A stretch of 64,000 nt of DNA. It comes from Demequina mangrovi (lineage in GTDB: Bacteria > Actinomycetota > Actinomycetes > Actinomycetales > Demequinaceae). Shown here piece after piece: positions 55,125-63,885 of this stretch (positions are counted from its first letter, which is position 1; the number at the start of each line of letters is the position of its first letter). Under the pieces are notes generated by a model. That model did not search any database. It worked only from the letters and a program-made list of their open reading frames with translations, and was not told where the DNA came from. Made by a program: the position numbers and the translations under genes. Location: NCBI RefSeq assembly GCF_000759715.1, contig NZ_BBLU01000007.1, positions 126,168-190,167 of the forward strand. The letters run 5' to 3'.

Positions 55125-55151
55125 CTATCGGCCTTTGTCCCGACATTGTGA
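55125..55151 (-). promoter_or_regulatory. Sigma-28 (FliA/WhiG)-type promoter for flgN-flgK-flgL-fliW
   Basis: On the minus strand: TCAC (55151-55148), 15-base spacer, GCCGATAG (55132-55125). The FliA/WhiG consensus is TAAA-N15-GCCGATAA. The rest of the 356-base intergenic region (55050-55405) shows no other recognisable element except a weak -10 (CAGGAT, 55393-55398) for the sigma gene. Confidence 0.65.
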
Positions 55152-55405
55152 CGGTTCCGCACCCGACGGGGAAGGACGGGCCCGACACGCAACGAATGTG
55201 ACGCGCGACACTGGTGTGGACTTCCTCACTTCGGGGCCGCGACGCAAATGCCGCCACAACTGGACAATAACGGCGTACATCCAACGATGGATGCGGACGA
55301 ATCGGACACCGTTCTCCCAGGTGAGAGCCCTTATCGGCACTCGGTGCAGCGATGTGAGGGGCTGACATCGTCATTCCCGGAACGTGGCCTGCCAGGATGC
55401 TCGCC

Positions 55406-56254
55406 ATGAACACCGATCACAGCGCCTCCAACGCTCTCGTCGAGGCGAATCTCGCCCTCGTCGGGTACAGCGTCAACGAGGTCATGGCGCGCGTCCCGGC
55501 GCACGTCTCGCGCGCCGATCTCAGCTCCGCGGGCGCCGTCGCCCTGGTCCGGGCGGCGCGTTCCTACGACGAGTCGAAGGGCGTGCCGTTCGCCCGCTAC
55601 GCGTCCATGCGGATCCGTGGCGCGCTGATCGACGAGCTCCGCTCGATGGACTGGGTCTCGCGCGGCGCCCGCCAGCGCGCCCGCCAGGTGACCGAGGCGG
55701 CGGAGCGGCTCACCGCGACGCTGGGCCGCGAGCCGAGCCGTGCGGAGATCGCCTCGACGCTCGGGGTCCCGCTCGCCGAGGTGCACGCCGCGCACGCCGA
55801 CAGCGAGGCGCGCATGCTGTCGATCGAGGCTTTCGACGGCGCGATCTCGGACTCCGTGGTCGACTCGAGCGTCGGTCCCCTCGACGCGGTGGTCGGCGCC
55901 GAGCGCATCGAGTATCTGCGCGCCGGCGTCGAGTGCCTCCCGGAGAAGCTGCGCTACGTGATCGAGCAGCTGTTCATGCACGACCGCCCGGTGGTCGAGC
56001 TCGCCGAGGAGCTCGGGGTCACCCGCTCGCGCATCAGCCAGCTCCGTACGGAGGCGCTGTCGCTCCTCAAGGACGGCCTCGAGGCGAACCTCGAGAGGGA
56101 CGCGGTCCCCGCGGTCGACCCGCACGAGGGGGTGGCCGAGCGGCGACGCCAGGCGTACTTCGCGTCGATCGCGGCGCGCACCGCGACCCACGCCGGCGTG
56201 CTGGCCGCCGCGCCCGCCGTGGCGCGGCCCGCCCGCACCCGCGCGGCCTCCTGA
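55406..56254 (+). CDS. RNA polymerase sigma factor, FliA/WhiG family
   Basis: A 282-residue sigma-70-family factor. Region 2 has SKGVPFARYASMRIRGALIDELRSMDWVSRGARQRARQV, the diagnostic FliA/WhiG stretch. Region 3 has LGREPSRAEIASTLGV. Region 4 has LPEKLRYVIEQLFMHDRPVVELAEELGVTRSRISQLRTEAL. The N-terminus is shorter than in WhiG. It should direct transcription from the TCAA/TCAC-N15-GCCGAT promoters flanking it. The ATG has no RBS and follows CAGGAT by seven bases, so it is probably leaderless. No anti-sigma FlgM was recognised. Confidence 0.92.
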   Translation: MNTDHSASNALVEANLALVGYSVNEVMARVPAHVSRADLSSAGAVALVRAARSYDESKGVPFARYASMRIRGALIDELRSMDWVSRGARQRARQVTEAAERLTATLGREPSRAEIASTLGVPLAEVHAAHADSEARMLSIEAFDGAISDSVVDSSVGPLDAVVGAERIEYLRAGVECLPEKLRYVIEQLFMHDRPVVELAEELGVTRSRISQLRTEALSLLKDGLEANLERDAVPAVDPHEGVAERRRQAYFASIAARTATHAGVLAAAPAVARPARTRAAS

Positions 56255-56262
56255 GGCGCCGG

Positions 56263-56457
56263 GTGACCGTGCGCATTGGCTCCGTGCCCACCCCCGCGAC
56301 CGGCGAGCTGCGCGCCGTCAGCGTCTCGCCCGAGGCCGACGGGGCGACCGTCGAGGGCTGCGTCGCGGCCACCGCCGCGAGCGTCGCGGCTCAGAGGATG
56401 GCGGCGAGCACCGCCGCCGCCGTGCTCACCGCGCGCCGGGACGGCGATCAGGCCTGA
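56263..56457 (+). CDS. Small hypothetical protein between the sigma factor and flagellin
   Basis: A 64-residue ORF starting with GTG (VTVRIGSVPTPATG) nine bases after the sigma stop, with GAGG just upstream. The C-terminal half is Ala-rich helix (AATAASVAAQRMAASTAAAVLTA). It does not resemble FlgM. Codon bias fits the genome, but a chance open frame cannot be excluded. Confidence 0.4.
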   Translation: MTVRIGSVPTPATGELRAVSVSPEADGATVEGCVAATAASVAAQRMAASTAAAVLTARRDGDQA

Positions 56458-56549
56458 TCCTCCCGTGCGGCAATGTCGCCCCTGGTGAGATGCGGTTCCC
56501 GCGCGCAATGCGGCGCATGGAGCAGCAGCGAAAGCCGTTCGCGAATCCC

Positions 56550-56576
56550 TCAACACCCCTCCCGCGCCGCCGATCA
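56550..56576 (+). promoter_or_regulatory. Sigma-28-type promoter of the flagellin gene
   Basis: TCAA (56550-56553), 15-base spacer, GCCGATCA (56569-56576). This matches TAAA-N15-GCCGATAA with one difference per element, about 60 bases before fliC. Confidence 0.7.
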
Positions 56577-56636
56577 GGCAGATGTTCGCCCATGGAGGGG
56601 CGGCATTCATGATCACGACTTAGGAGGAGAACCACG

Positions 56637-57794
56637 ATGGGTCTCACGGTCAACAACAACGTTGCGGCGCTCAACGCGTACCGCAACCTCTCGAACACCC
56701 AGAACGACCTCGGCAAGTCGCTCGAGAAGCTGTCGTCGGGTCTCCGCATCAACCGTGCGGCGGACGACGCGGCCGGCCTGGCGATCTCCGAGGGCCTGCG
56801 TTCGCAGATCGGCGGCCTCACCGTCGCCGCCCGCAACGCGCAGGACGGCATCTCGGTCGTGCAGACCGCTGAAGGTGCGCTGACCGAGGTCCACTCGATC
56901 CTCCAGCGTCTTCGCGACCTGGGCGTGCAGGCGGCGAACGACTCGAACAACGTCGATGCGCGCGATGCGATCGCGACTGAGGCGAACAGCCTGGTCGAGG
57001 AGCTCGGTCGCATCGCCGACTCGACCAACTTCAACGGCACCGACCTGCTGAACGGTTCGGCCGGCATCCTGAACTTCCAGGTGGGTGCGGGCTCGGGCGC
57101 CGACAGCCAGATCGCGGTGGACCTCTCGTCGGCGAACATCGCCGACGTTGCGACGGCGCTCGGTGCCGGAACCCCGGGGTCGACTGGCGCGTCTTTCAAC
57201 GTTGCGACCGGATCGCTTGCCGCTGGCGCGTACTCGTTCACGTCGACCAAGACCGGCCAGACGACCGATGTCACGGTGTCGCTCGCCTCGGCGCCGACGT
57301 CGGTGCAGGACCTCGCGGACCAGCTGGCTGCGGACGCGAACTTCTCGGCCAACTTCACGGTGAGCGTTGTGAAGGACGCGGACGGCATCGCCACCGGCAT
57401 CTCGGTCGAGTCGCTCGATGGCGGCACTGTTTCCACGGCCGACCCGGGCGCTGGCATCACTGGTGGAGCCGCCGGCGCCACCCTCGGTAGCCTCGACTTC
57501 TCGAGCTCTGCGCTCGCGCAGCAGTCGATCAAGTCCATCGATGAGCAGATCAAGAATGTCTCTGAGGCCCGCGCCAACCTCGGTGCGTACCAGAACCGCC
57601 TCGAGCACACCATCAAGAACGTCAACGTGGCGATCGAGAACCTCACGGCGTCGGAGTCGCGCATCCGCGACACCGACATGGCGTCGGAGATGGTCAACTA
57701 CACCTCGGCCAACATCCTGTCGCAGGCCGGCACCGCCATGCTCGCGCAGGCGAAGTCGCTGCCGCAGGGCGTGCTGCAGCTGCTGCAGGGCTGA
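56637..57794 (+). CDS. fliC: Flagellin
   Basis: A 385-residue flagellin. The conserved N-terminal coiled-coil (1-140: NNNVAALNAYRNLSNTQNDLGKSLEKLSSGLRINRAADDAAGLAISEGLR) and C-terminal region (about 295-385, ending MLAQAKSLPQGVLQLLQ) flank a variable Ser/Thr/Ala-rich domain. The RBS GGAGGAG is ideal. The stretch around 57120-57560 uses more T-ending codons than neighbouring genes. It is transcribed from a sigma-28-type promoter. Confidence 0.96.
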   Translation: MGLTVNNNVAALNAYRNLSNTQNDLGKSLEKLSSGLRINRAADDAAGLAISEGLRSQIGGLTVAARNAQDGISVVQTAEGALTEVHSILQRLRDLGVQAANDSNNVDARDAIATEANSLVEELGRIADSTNFNGTDLLNGSAGILNFQVGAGSGADSQIAVDLSSANIADVATALGAGTPGSTGASFNVATGSLAAGAYSFTSTKTGQTTDVTVSLASAPTSVQDLADQLAADANFSANFTVSVVKDADGIATGISVESLDGGTVSTADPGAGITGGAAGATLGSLDFSSSALAQQSIKSIDEQIKNVSEARANLGAYQNRLEHTIKNVNVAIENLTASESRIRDTDMASEMVNYTSANILSQAGTAMLAQAKSLPQGVLQLLQG

Positions 57795-57801
57795 TAACCC
57801 C

Positions 57802-57835
57802 GGCGGCGTCCTGACGCTCGCGCCAGGACGCCGCC
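57802..57835 (+). terminator. Terminator hairpin after fliC
   Basis: GGCGGCGTCCTG (57802-57813) pairs with CAGGACGCCGCC (57824-57835): 12 bp, 10-nt loop, eight bases after the stop. Confidence 0.8.
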
Positions 57836-57840
57836 ACCCC

Positions 57841-57888
57841 TTCGCGCCGTGGAGGGTCCCCGCCTCGGGAGACCCTCCGCGGCGCGAA
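57841..57888 (+). promoter_or_regulatory. Second, longer hairpin between fliC and fliD
   Basis: An 18-bp stem including one U-G pair: 57841-57858 with 57871-57888, 12-nt loop. With the preceding terminator it forms a double hairpin in the fliC-fliD gap. It probably sets the flagellin-to-cap ratio by termination or RNA stabilisation. Confidence 0.6.
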
Positions 57889-57922
57889 GCCGCAAGAAGA
57901 ACAGACCGACGAAGGAGCGACA

Positions 57923-59299
57923 GTGGCCACCTTGGGAGTCGACGGCATCGCGTCCGGTCTCGACACCAGCTCGATCATCTCCGCGCTCATGCAGATCGAG
58001 GCCGGGCCGCAGACGCTGCTGTCGCGGAAGAAGTCCACGGCGCAGAGCGTCGTCTCCTCGCTCCAGTCGATCAACACCAAGATCAAGGCGCTCGCCGATG
58101 CGGCCGCGACTGCGGCCAAGGCCTCGACCTGGACCACCTTCAAGGCCACCTCGAGCTCGAGCGCAGCGACCGCCACCGCCTCGACCTCCGCGGCCGCCGG
58201 CTCGCTGACGTTCTCCGTCGACGCGGTCGCCAAGACGCAGGTCTCGCTCTCCGCCTCCGTCGCCTCCGGCGCGGACCTCACCGCGGAGAACCCGCCGACC
58301 CTCACCGTGAAGAGCGCCGACGGCACGTACGCCTCGGTGACCGCGGACTCGAACTCCCTCGCCGACATCGCGAAGGCGATCAACGACGGCGACCTGGGGA
58401 TCACCGCGACGGTGGTCTCGACGGGCTCCGGCACCTCGCGCCTCCAGCTCACCGGCACCACCACCGGCACCGACGGCGCCTTCGAGCTCTACGTGGGGGA
58501 CGAGGCGGCCGTGACCGGCGGCACCGCGACCCGCCTCGACTCGTCCGTCACGCGCGCGGCCTCCGACGCGCAGATCACGCTGTGGAAGGGCACCTCGGAG
58601 GAGCAGACCTTCACCCAGTCCTCCAACACGTTCACCGGGCTCATGAGCGGCGTCGACGTCACCGTCTCCGCGGTCGAGGAGGACGTCACCGTCTCCGTCG
58701 CGGTGGATGCGTCCGCCGGCAAGACCCAGGTGAGCGGGCTCGTCACCAAGATGACCGCGATCCTCGACGCGATCGACGCCGGCACCAAGGCCTCGTCGAC
58801 CACCAACGACGACGGCACCACGTCCGTCACCGGGGGCATCCTCTCGGGCGACGCGCTCGTGCGGAACATGCGCGCCAAGCTCTCCGAGGCGATGACGTAC
58901 CCGATCGACGGCGTCTCGCTCTCGGAGTACGGCATCGAGGTCGACCGCTACGGCGACATCTCGTTCGACGGCGACGCCTTCGCCGCCGCGCTCGCGGAGG
59001 ACCCGGACGGGGTCGCCGAGGCGATGCAGACCCTCGCGGCACGCGTCGAGGACGCGGCGGACCTCTACTCCGACTCGTACGAAGGTCTGCTCACCCAGAG
59101 CCTCACGACCCGTCAGACCGAGATCGAGTCGCTCGCGAGCCAGATCTCCAACTGGGACACGCGCCTCGCCGCACGCCAGGAGGCGCTCTACGCGAAGTTC
59201 ACCGCGATGGAGGTCACGCTGTCCTCCCTCAACGCGCAGATGGACTACATCACCTCGGCGCTCGACAGCCTGCCGAGCATCAGCTCGAGCAGCAAGTAA
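57923..59299 (+). CDS. fliD: Flagellar filament capping protein (FliD)
   Basis: A 458-residue protein. The N-terminus LGVDGIASGLDTSSIISALMQIEAGPQTLLSRKK is typical of FliD (HAP2). The C-terminal region (about 380-455: RQTEIESLASQISNWDTRLAARQEALYAKFTAMEVTLSSLNAQMDYI) is the FliD helix. GTG start with AAGGAG upstream. It caps the growing filament and promotes flagellin folding. Confidence 0.93.
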   Translation: MATLGVDGIASGLDTSSIISALMQIEAGPQTLLSRKKSTAQSVVSSLQSINTKIKALADAAATAAKASTWTTFKATSSSSAATATASTSAAAGSLTFSVDAVAKTQVSLSASVASGADLTAENPPTLTVKSADGTYASVTADSNSLADIAKAINDGDLGITATVVSTGSGTSRLQLTGTTTGTDGAFELYVGDEAAVTGGTATRLDSSVTRAASDAQITLWKGTSEEQTFTQSSNTFTGLMSGVDVTVSAVEEDVTVSVAVDASAGKTQVSGLVTKMTAILDAIDAGTKASSTTNDDGTTSVTGGILSGDALVRNMRAKLSEAMTYPIDGVSLSEYGIEVDRYGDISFDGDAFAAALAEDPDGVAEAMQTLAARVEDAADLYSDSYEGLLTQSLTTRQTEIESLASQISNWDTRLAARQEALYAKFTAMEVTLSSLNAQMDYITSALDSLPSISSSSK

Positions 59300-59311
59300 C
59301 GGAGGGGCAGG

Positions 59312-59728
59312 ATGCAGGGATACGCCGCCGCACGGAACCGCTACCTCAAGGACGCGGTCACCACCGCGACACCCGGCGCGCTGCTCGTCATGCTCTACGA
59401 CCGCCTCGCGCTCGACCTCGAGCGCGCGGAGCTCGCGATCGGTGCGGGCGACCGCGCCGAGGCGAGCGCACAGCTGCTGCACGCCCAGCAGATCGTCGCG
59501 GAGCTCACCAGCACCCTCGACGTCGAAGCATGGGACGGCGCGCCGCGGCTCATGGCGCTCTACGTGTACGTGTCCGGCCTGCTCATCGAGGCGAACATCG
59601 GCCAGGACGCCGAGAAGGTCGGCGAGTGCCGACGGATCGTCGAGCCCCTGCGCGACACGTGGCGCCAGGTGGCCCAGGGCGCCGTCGCAGCCGCCGCCGA
59701 TCACCTGGCGATGACCGGCGTCGCATGA
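59312..59728 (+). CDS. fliS: Flagellin export chaperone (FliS)
   Basis: A 138-residue helical protein: YLKDAVTTATPGALLVMLYDRLALDLERAE is the FliS signature. GGAGGGG precedes the ATG. It overlaps the next gene by four bases (ATGA). Confidence 0.93.
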   Translation: MQGYAAARNRYLKDAVTTATPGALLVMLYDRLALDLERAELAIGAGDRAEASAQLLHAQQIVAELTSTLDVEAWDGAPRLMALYVYVSGLLIEANIGQDAEKVGECRRIVEPLRDTWRQVAQGAVAAAADHLAMTGVA

Positions 59729-60048
59729 GCGCTGAGCCGGAGGCCTGGCACGATGCCTGGGTCGCCACGCTCGGGGAGCTCGAGCTGACGCTCGAGCAGG
59801 CGGAGGCCATGCTCGCCGCCGACCACGTTCCTTCCGCCGAGGCCGGTGGCGCATGGACGCCTCCCGTGGGCATCGGCGCCATCCCGGCACCCCTGGTCGA
59901 CCGTGCGCGCGCGCTCCTGGCGCGGCAGGTCGAGGTCTCGCGCAGGCTCGCCACCGCGGCGGCGGAGTCGCGCCGCCACGATCGCGCGATCGCGCGCCTC
60001 GCGGGGGGGCCACCCGCGCCGCCGGTGTACATCGACGTCCCTGCTTAG
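59725..60048 (+). CDS. Hypothetical protein in the FliT position
   Basis: A 107-residue protein translationally coupled to fliS. The N-terminal and C-terminal parts are helical (LGELELTLEQAEAML and RARALLARQVEVSRRLATAAAESRRHDRAIARL) with a Pro-rich linker. No clear family was recognised. The place after fliD-fliS and the helical nature suggest a FliT-like chaperone. Confidence 0.7.
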   Translation: MSAEPEAWHDAWVATLGELELTLEQAEAMLAADHVPSAEAGGAWTPPVGIGAIPAPLVDRARALLARQVEVSRRLATAAAESRRHDRAIARLAGGPPAPPVYIDVPA

Positions 60049-60089
60049 GGCGCGCGTTGCGCGAGTGACGCACATCACTCCGGGAACCC

Positions 60090-60115
60090 TCACGCGCTGA
60101 CGGGCGCGTCCGATG
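60090..60115 (+). promoter_or_regulatory. Weak sigma-28-like candidate upstream of flgB
   Basis: TCAC (60090-60093), 14-base spacer, GTCCGATG (60108-60115). It is degenerate relative to the other two sites. It lies about 70 bases before flgB. Confidence 0.3.
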
Positions 60116-60187
60116 GGGACGGAGAGCACGGAACGCTCACCCCTCGGCCACGGATCGGCCACCTGCGAGTCCTGAGAAGGGTGACCC

Positions 60188-60529
60188 GTGTTCGGATCCG
60201 TCAGCTTCGAGGCGATGAGCAGCGCGCTGGACGCGCTGTCGCTGCGTCAGCGCACCATCGCCGACAACATCGCCAACATCCAGACGCCCGGCTACACGGC
60301 GCGCAAGGTGGTCTTCGAGGACGCGCTCGCCGCCGCGGTGGCCGACGGGAACGGGACCGTCGAGGCGACGATGGCCCGGTCGCTCGAGCCGACCCGCGAG
60401 GACGGCAACAACGTCAACCTCGACACCGAGACGCTGTCGAACATCGACACCGGGCTGCGCTACCAGCTCGCCACCCGAGCCCTCGACGGCAAGTTCACCG
60501 CGATCCGCACCGCGATGGGGAACGCCTGA
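60188..60529 (+). CDS. flgB: Flagellar basal-body rod protein FlgB
   Basis: A 113-residue rod protein: SLRQRTIADNIANIQTPGYTARKVVFEDAL is the FlgB/FlgBCG-family N-terminal motif. GTG start with AAGGGTGA upstream. It heads the flgB-flgC-fliE-fliF-fliG-fliH operon and overlaps flgC by one base (TGATG). Confidence 0.92.
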   Translation: MFGSVSFEAMSSALDALSLRQRTIADNIANIQTPGYTARKVVFEDALAAAVADGNGTVEATMARSLEPTREDGNNVNLDTETLSNIDTGLRYQLATRALDGKFTAIRTAMGNA

Positions 60530-60936
60530 TGGGCACCTTCGCGGCGCTGGGGATCGCCGGCTCGGGCATGACCGTGTACCGCAAGTGGCTCGACGCCGTC
60601 GCGGACAACATGGCGAACATCAACACGGCCACGTCGACGTCGGAGGACGCCTTCCAGGCGCGCTACGTGGTCGCGGCGGCCAACGACAACCTCGGTGGCG
60701 AGTCCGGAGGCGTCCACGTCGCGGGCGCCGTGTTCGGCTCGGCCGAGGGTCGCCTGGTCTACGAGCCCACCAACGCGCTTGCGGACGAGGACGGGTACGT
60801 GCGCTACCCCGACATCGACGCGAGCAGCCAGATGAGCCAGCTCATCATGGCCCAGCGCGGCTACCAGGCGAACGCCGCCGTGGTCGACCGCGCCCGCGAC
60901 ATGTACTCCACCGCGCTCACGATCGGGAAGAGCTGA
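60529..60936 (+). CDS. flgC: Flagellar basal-body rod protein FlgC
   Basis: A 135-residue rod protein. GIAGSGMTVYRKWLDAVADNMANINTATST is the N-terminal motif, and MSQLIMAQRGYQANAAVVDRARDMYSTALTIGK the C-terminal FlgC motif. Coupled on both sides by TGATG. Confidence 0.92.
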   Translation: MGTFAALGIAGSGMTVYRKWLDAVADNMANINTATSTSEDAFQARYVVAAANDNLGGESGGVHVAGAVFGSAEGRLVYEPTNALADEDGYVRYPDIDASSQMSQLIMAQRGYQANAAVVDRARDMYSTALTIGKS

Positions 60937-61241
60937 TGTCCATCACCCCTGTCTCCGCGGTCACCTCCGCGTCCCTGTCCGCCGCCACGGCCGCCTCGAC
61001 CGCATCGTCCGCCGAGACCGATGCGGCCTTCGCGTCGCAGCTCGCGTCGGCCGTCGACGGCATCCAGGGCCTGCAGTCGACCAGCAGCGAGCTCGCGATC
61101 CGCGCGGTCACCGGCGACCTGTCCGACATGCATGACTACACGATCGCCGCGACCGAGGCCGCGGTCGCGCTCGAGCTCGCCTCGGCGCTGCGCAACAAGG
61201 CCGTCGAGGCCGTCACCGAGGTCATGAGGATCCAGGTCTGA
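60936..61241 (+). CDS. fliE: Flagellar hook-basal body complex protein FliE
   Basis: A 101-residue protein with an Ala/Ser/Thr-rich N-terminus and the conserved C-terminal part LSDMHDYTIAATEAAVALELASALRNKAVEAVTEVMRIQV. FliE links the MS ring to the rod. Starts and ends with TGATG overlaps. Confidence 0.9.
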   Translation: MSITPVSAVTSASLSAATAASTASSAETDAAFASQLASAVDGIQGLQSTSSELAIRAVTGDLSDMHDYTIAATEAAVALELASALRNKAVEAVTEVMRIQV

Positions 61242-62878
61242 TGCCCGCGCAGGTCACGCAGGAATGGAACAGGCTGCGCGCGTACGCCGGACAGATGTCC
61301 GTCGCGCAGAAGGTCTTCGCGAGCCTGCTCGCCGGGCTGCTCGTGGTCGGGCTCGTGGCGCTCGCGCAGTACACCACCAGGCCGACCATGTCGCCGCTGT
61401 TCACCAACCTCGCGGCGGACGATGCCGCGGCGATCGTCGAGCAGCTCGACGCGAGCGGGGTGCCCTACGAGCTCACCGCCGGCGGCGGCACCATCCTCGT
61501 GCCGCAGGCGCAGCTCTACGCGACGCGCCTCGCGGTGGCCTCGGCGGGGCTGCCGAACGGCACCGCCACCGGCTACGCGCTGCTCGACGGCATGTCGATG
61601 ACCAGCTCCGACTTCCAGCAGCAGGTCACCTACCAGCGCGCCCTCGAGGGCGAGCTCGCCACCACGATCGGCGCGATGGACGGCGTCACCACCGCCTCCG
61701 TCAAGCTCGCTCTCCCGCAGGACACCGTCTTCGTGGACGAGCGTGAGGACCCGACCGCGTCGGTGTTCATCGCCACCGAGGCCGGCCGCTCGCTCGACAC
61801 GGCGAGCGTCCAGGCCATCGTCCACCTGGTCTCCGCCTCGATCGAGGGCATGGAGACCGAGGACGTCGCCGTGATCGACGCGGACGGCGTGGTGCTGTCC
61901 ACCGTGGGCGGCGGCTCGACCGCCCTCGAGCAGGGCGGCCAGACGGCGGACTACGAGAACCGCGTGGCCGCGAGCGTCCAGGCCATGCTCGACCGCGTGG
62001 TCGGCAGCGGCAACGCGATCGTCTCGGTGACCGCCGAGCTCGACTACGACACCCGCTCGACCACCTCCGAGACCTTCGACTCGAACCCCGACGCGGCGCC
62101 GCTGTCCGAGTCCTCCTCCGTCGAGGAGTACTCCGGCGACGGCGGCACCACCGCCGCCGGCGTGCTGGGCCCCGACAACATCTCCGTGCCCGAGGGCGAG
62201 GAGAGCGAGGGGGCCTACCGCAAGGAGGACACGGTCACCAACAACGCGGTCGACAAGACCATCGAGGTGACCGAGACCGCGCCCGGCTCGGTCCGCCGCC
62301 AGTCGGTCTCCGTGGTCGCGGACGAGCAGGCCGCGGGCGCGATCGACCTCGACGACCTCACGGCGATGGTCGCGGCCGCCGCCGGCATCGACGAGACGCG
62401 CGGCGACGTGGTCTCGGTCGCGACGATGAGCTTCGACTCGACCGCCGCCGAGGCCGCGACCGTGGCGCTCGAGGAGGCCGCCGAGGCTGACACCGCCGCC
62501 GCGACCCGCGCGATGTACGTGTCGATCGCCAAGTGGGGAGCGCTGCTCCTGTCGGTGATCCTCGTCGTGGTGGTCGCGCTCGTGAAGAGCCGCCGCCGCG
62601 GAGACGACCTCGAGGAGCGGGTCGCGCTCAGCGTCGAGGCCGTCGAGGAGCTCGAGGCGCGCGCCCAGGCCGCGCTCGAGGCCCGGACCCAGGCGCTGAT
62701 CGACCAGGCCGGCGTGGTCGCCGACCAGGCGGAGCTCGCGCTCGAGGCCGCGCCGGTGCCCACCATGGACGCGGTCGCGCTCGCGATCCGCGATGAGATC
62801 GCGACGTTCGCCTCGCAGCAGCCGGCCGACGTGGCCGAGGTGCTGCGCGGCTGGATCGGCTCGGGGAGGAACGCATGA
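61241..62878 (+). CDS. fliF: Flagellar MS-ring protein FliF
   Basis: A 545-residue protein with two membrane segments (about 24-44 and 427-449). The YscJ/FliF domain includes LFTNLAADDAAAIVEQLDASGVPYEL and YQRALEGELATTIGAMDGVTTASVKLALP. The MS-ring C-terminal domain and an acidic cytoplasmic tail that binds FliG follow. It forms the ring housing the flagellar export gate. Confidence 0.94.
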   Translation: MPAQVTQEWNRLRAYAGQMSVAQKVFASLLAGLLVVGLVALAQYTTRPTMSPLFTNLAADDAAAIVEQLDASGVPYELTAGGGTILVPQAQLYATRLAVASAGLPNGTATGYALLDGMSMTSSDFQQQVTYQRALEGELATTIGAMDGVTTASVKLALPQDTVFVDEREDPTASVFIATEAGRSLDTASVQAIVHLVSASIEGMETEDVAVIDADGVVLSTVGGGSTALEQGGQTADYENRVAASVQAMLDRVVGSGNAIVSVTAELDYDTRSTTSETFDSNPDAAPLSESSSVEEYSGDGGTTAAGVLGPDNISVPEGEESEGAYRKEDTVTNNAVDKTIEVTETAPGSVRRQSVSVVADEQAAGAIDLDDLTAMVAAAAGIDETRGDVVSVATMSFDSTAAEAATVALEEAAEADTAAATRAMYVSIAKWGALLLSVILVVVVALVKSRRRGDDLEERVALSVEAVEELEARAQAALEARTQALIDQAGVVADQAELALEAAPVPTMDAVALAIRDEIATFASQQPADVAEVLRGWIGSGRNA

Positions 62879-63885
62879 CCGCGGCGATGCTGACGGGCAC
62901 CCAGAAGGCGGCGCTCGTGCTCATCCAGATGGGCCGCGAGGCCGCGTCCGGCGTGATGCAGCAGCTCTCCGAGCAGGAGATCGAGCAGGTGACCGCCGAG
63001 ATCACGCGCCTGCGGACGGTGGACGAGGAGACCGTCGCCGAGGTGCTCGAGGAGTTCCAGCGCACCGCGCAGCGGTCGCTGTCCGTCGCCAGCGGCGGCT
63101 ACTCGTACGCCAAGCGCCTGCTCGAGGAGACCCTGGGCCGCGAGAAGGCCGCCGAGGTCCTCGAGCGCCTGCAGTCGCGGGTCCAGGTGCAGCCCTTCGA
63201 GTTCCTCATGCACGCCGATGCGCGCCAGGTGGTCTCGCTGCTGAGCGGCGAGCACCCCCAGACCATCGCGCTGGTGCTCGCGCACCTGCGTCCCGAGCAC
63301 GCCTCCGCGATCATGGCCGGCTTCACCCCCGAGACCCAGACCATCGTCGCGCGCCGCATCGCGCTCATGGAGGGCGCGTCGCCGGACGTCGTGTCGCTCA
63401 TCGCGGACCAGCTCAAGCTCAAGGCCACCAACCTCATCACCTCGCAGGAGCTGACCTCCGTCGGCGGCGTGCAGCCCCTGGTCGAGATCATCAACCGCGC
63501 CGATGCGGCGACGGAGAAGCTCATCCTCGAGGGCCTGTCCTCGCAGGATCCCGAGCTCGCGGACCAGATCCGTCAGCTGATGTTCGTGTTCGCGGACATC
63601 ACGCTGCTCGAGGACCGCGCGATCCAGCTGGTGATGCGCGCGGTCGAGACCGCGACGCTCGCGACGGCCCTCAAGGGCGCGGACGACTCGGTGCGGGACA
63701 AGATCCTGCGCAACATGTCCGAGCGCGCCCGCGAGAACCTGCTCGAGGAGATCGACGCGCTCGGCCCCGTCCGCATCTCGCTGGTCGAGGAGGCGCGCTC
63801 GCGCGTGGTCCAGGTGATCCGCGGGCTCGAGGAGCGCGGCGAGATCATGATCAGCCGCGACGGCGAGGACGAGTATGTCGCCTGA
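62875..63885 (+). CDS. fliG: Flagellar motor switch protein FliG
   Basis: A 336-residue rotor protein. GTQKAALVLIQMGREAASGVMQQLSEQEIEQV opens it, the EHPQTIALVLAHLRPEHASAIM motif is in the middle domain, and the C-terminal torque region has VLRDKI-like DDSVRDKILRNMSERARENLLEEI. The start overlaps the fliF stop by four bases (ATGA). Confidence 0.95.
   Translation: MTAAMLTGTQKAALVLIQMGREAASGVMQQLSEQEIEQVTAEITRLRTVDEETVAEVLEEFQRTAQRSLSVASGGYSYAKRLLEETLGREKAAEVLERLQSRVQVQPFEFLMHADARQVVSLLSGEHPQTIALVLAHLRPEHASAIMAGFTPETQTIVARRIALMEGASPDVVSLIADQLKLKATNLITSQELTSVGGVQPLVEIINRADAATEKLILEGLSSQDPELADQIRQLMFVFADITLLEDRAIQLVMRAVETATLATALKGADDSVRDKILRNMSERARENLLEEIDALGPVRISLVEEARSRVVQVIRGLEERGEIMISRDGEDEYVA

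Noticed and set aside
56263..56457. The 64-residue ORF as the anti-sigma factor FlgM
   Set aside because: It lacks the conserved C-terminal FlgM helices and is Ala-rich throughout.
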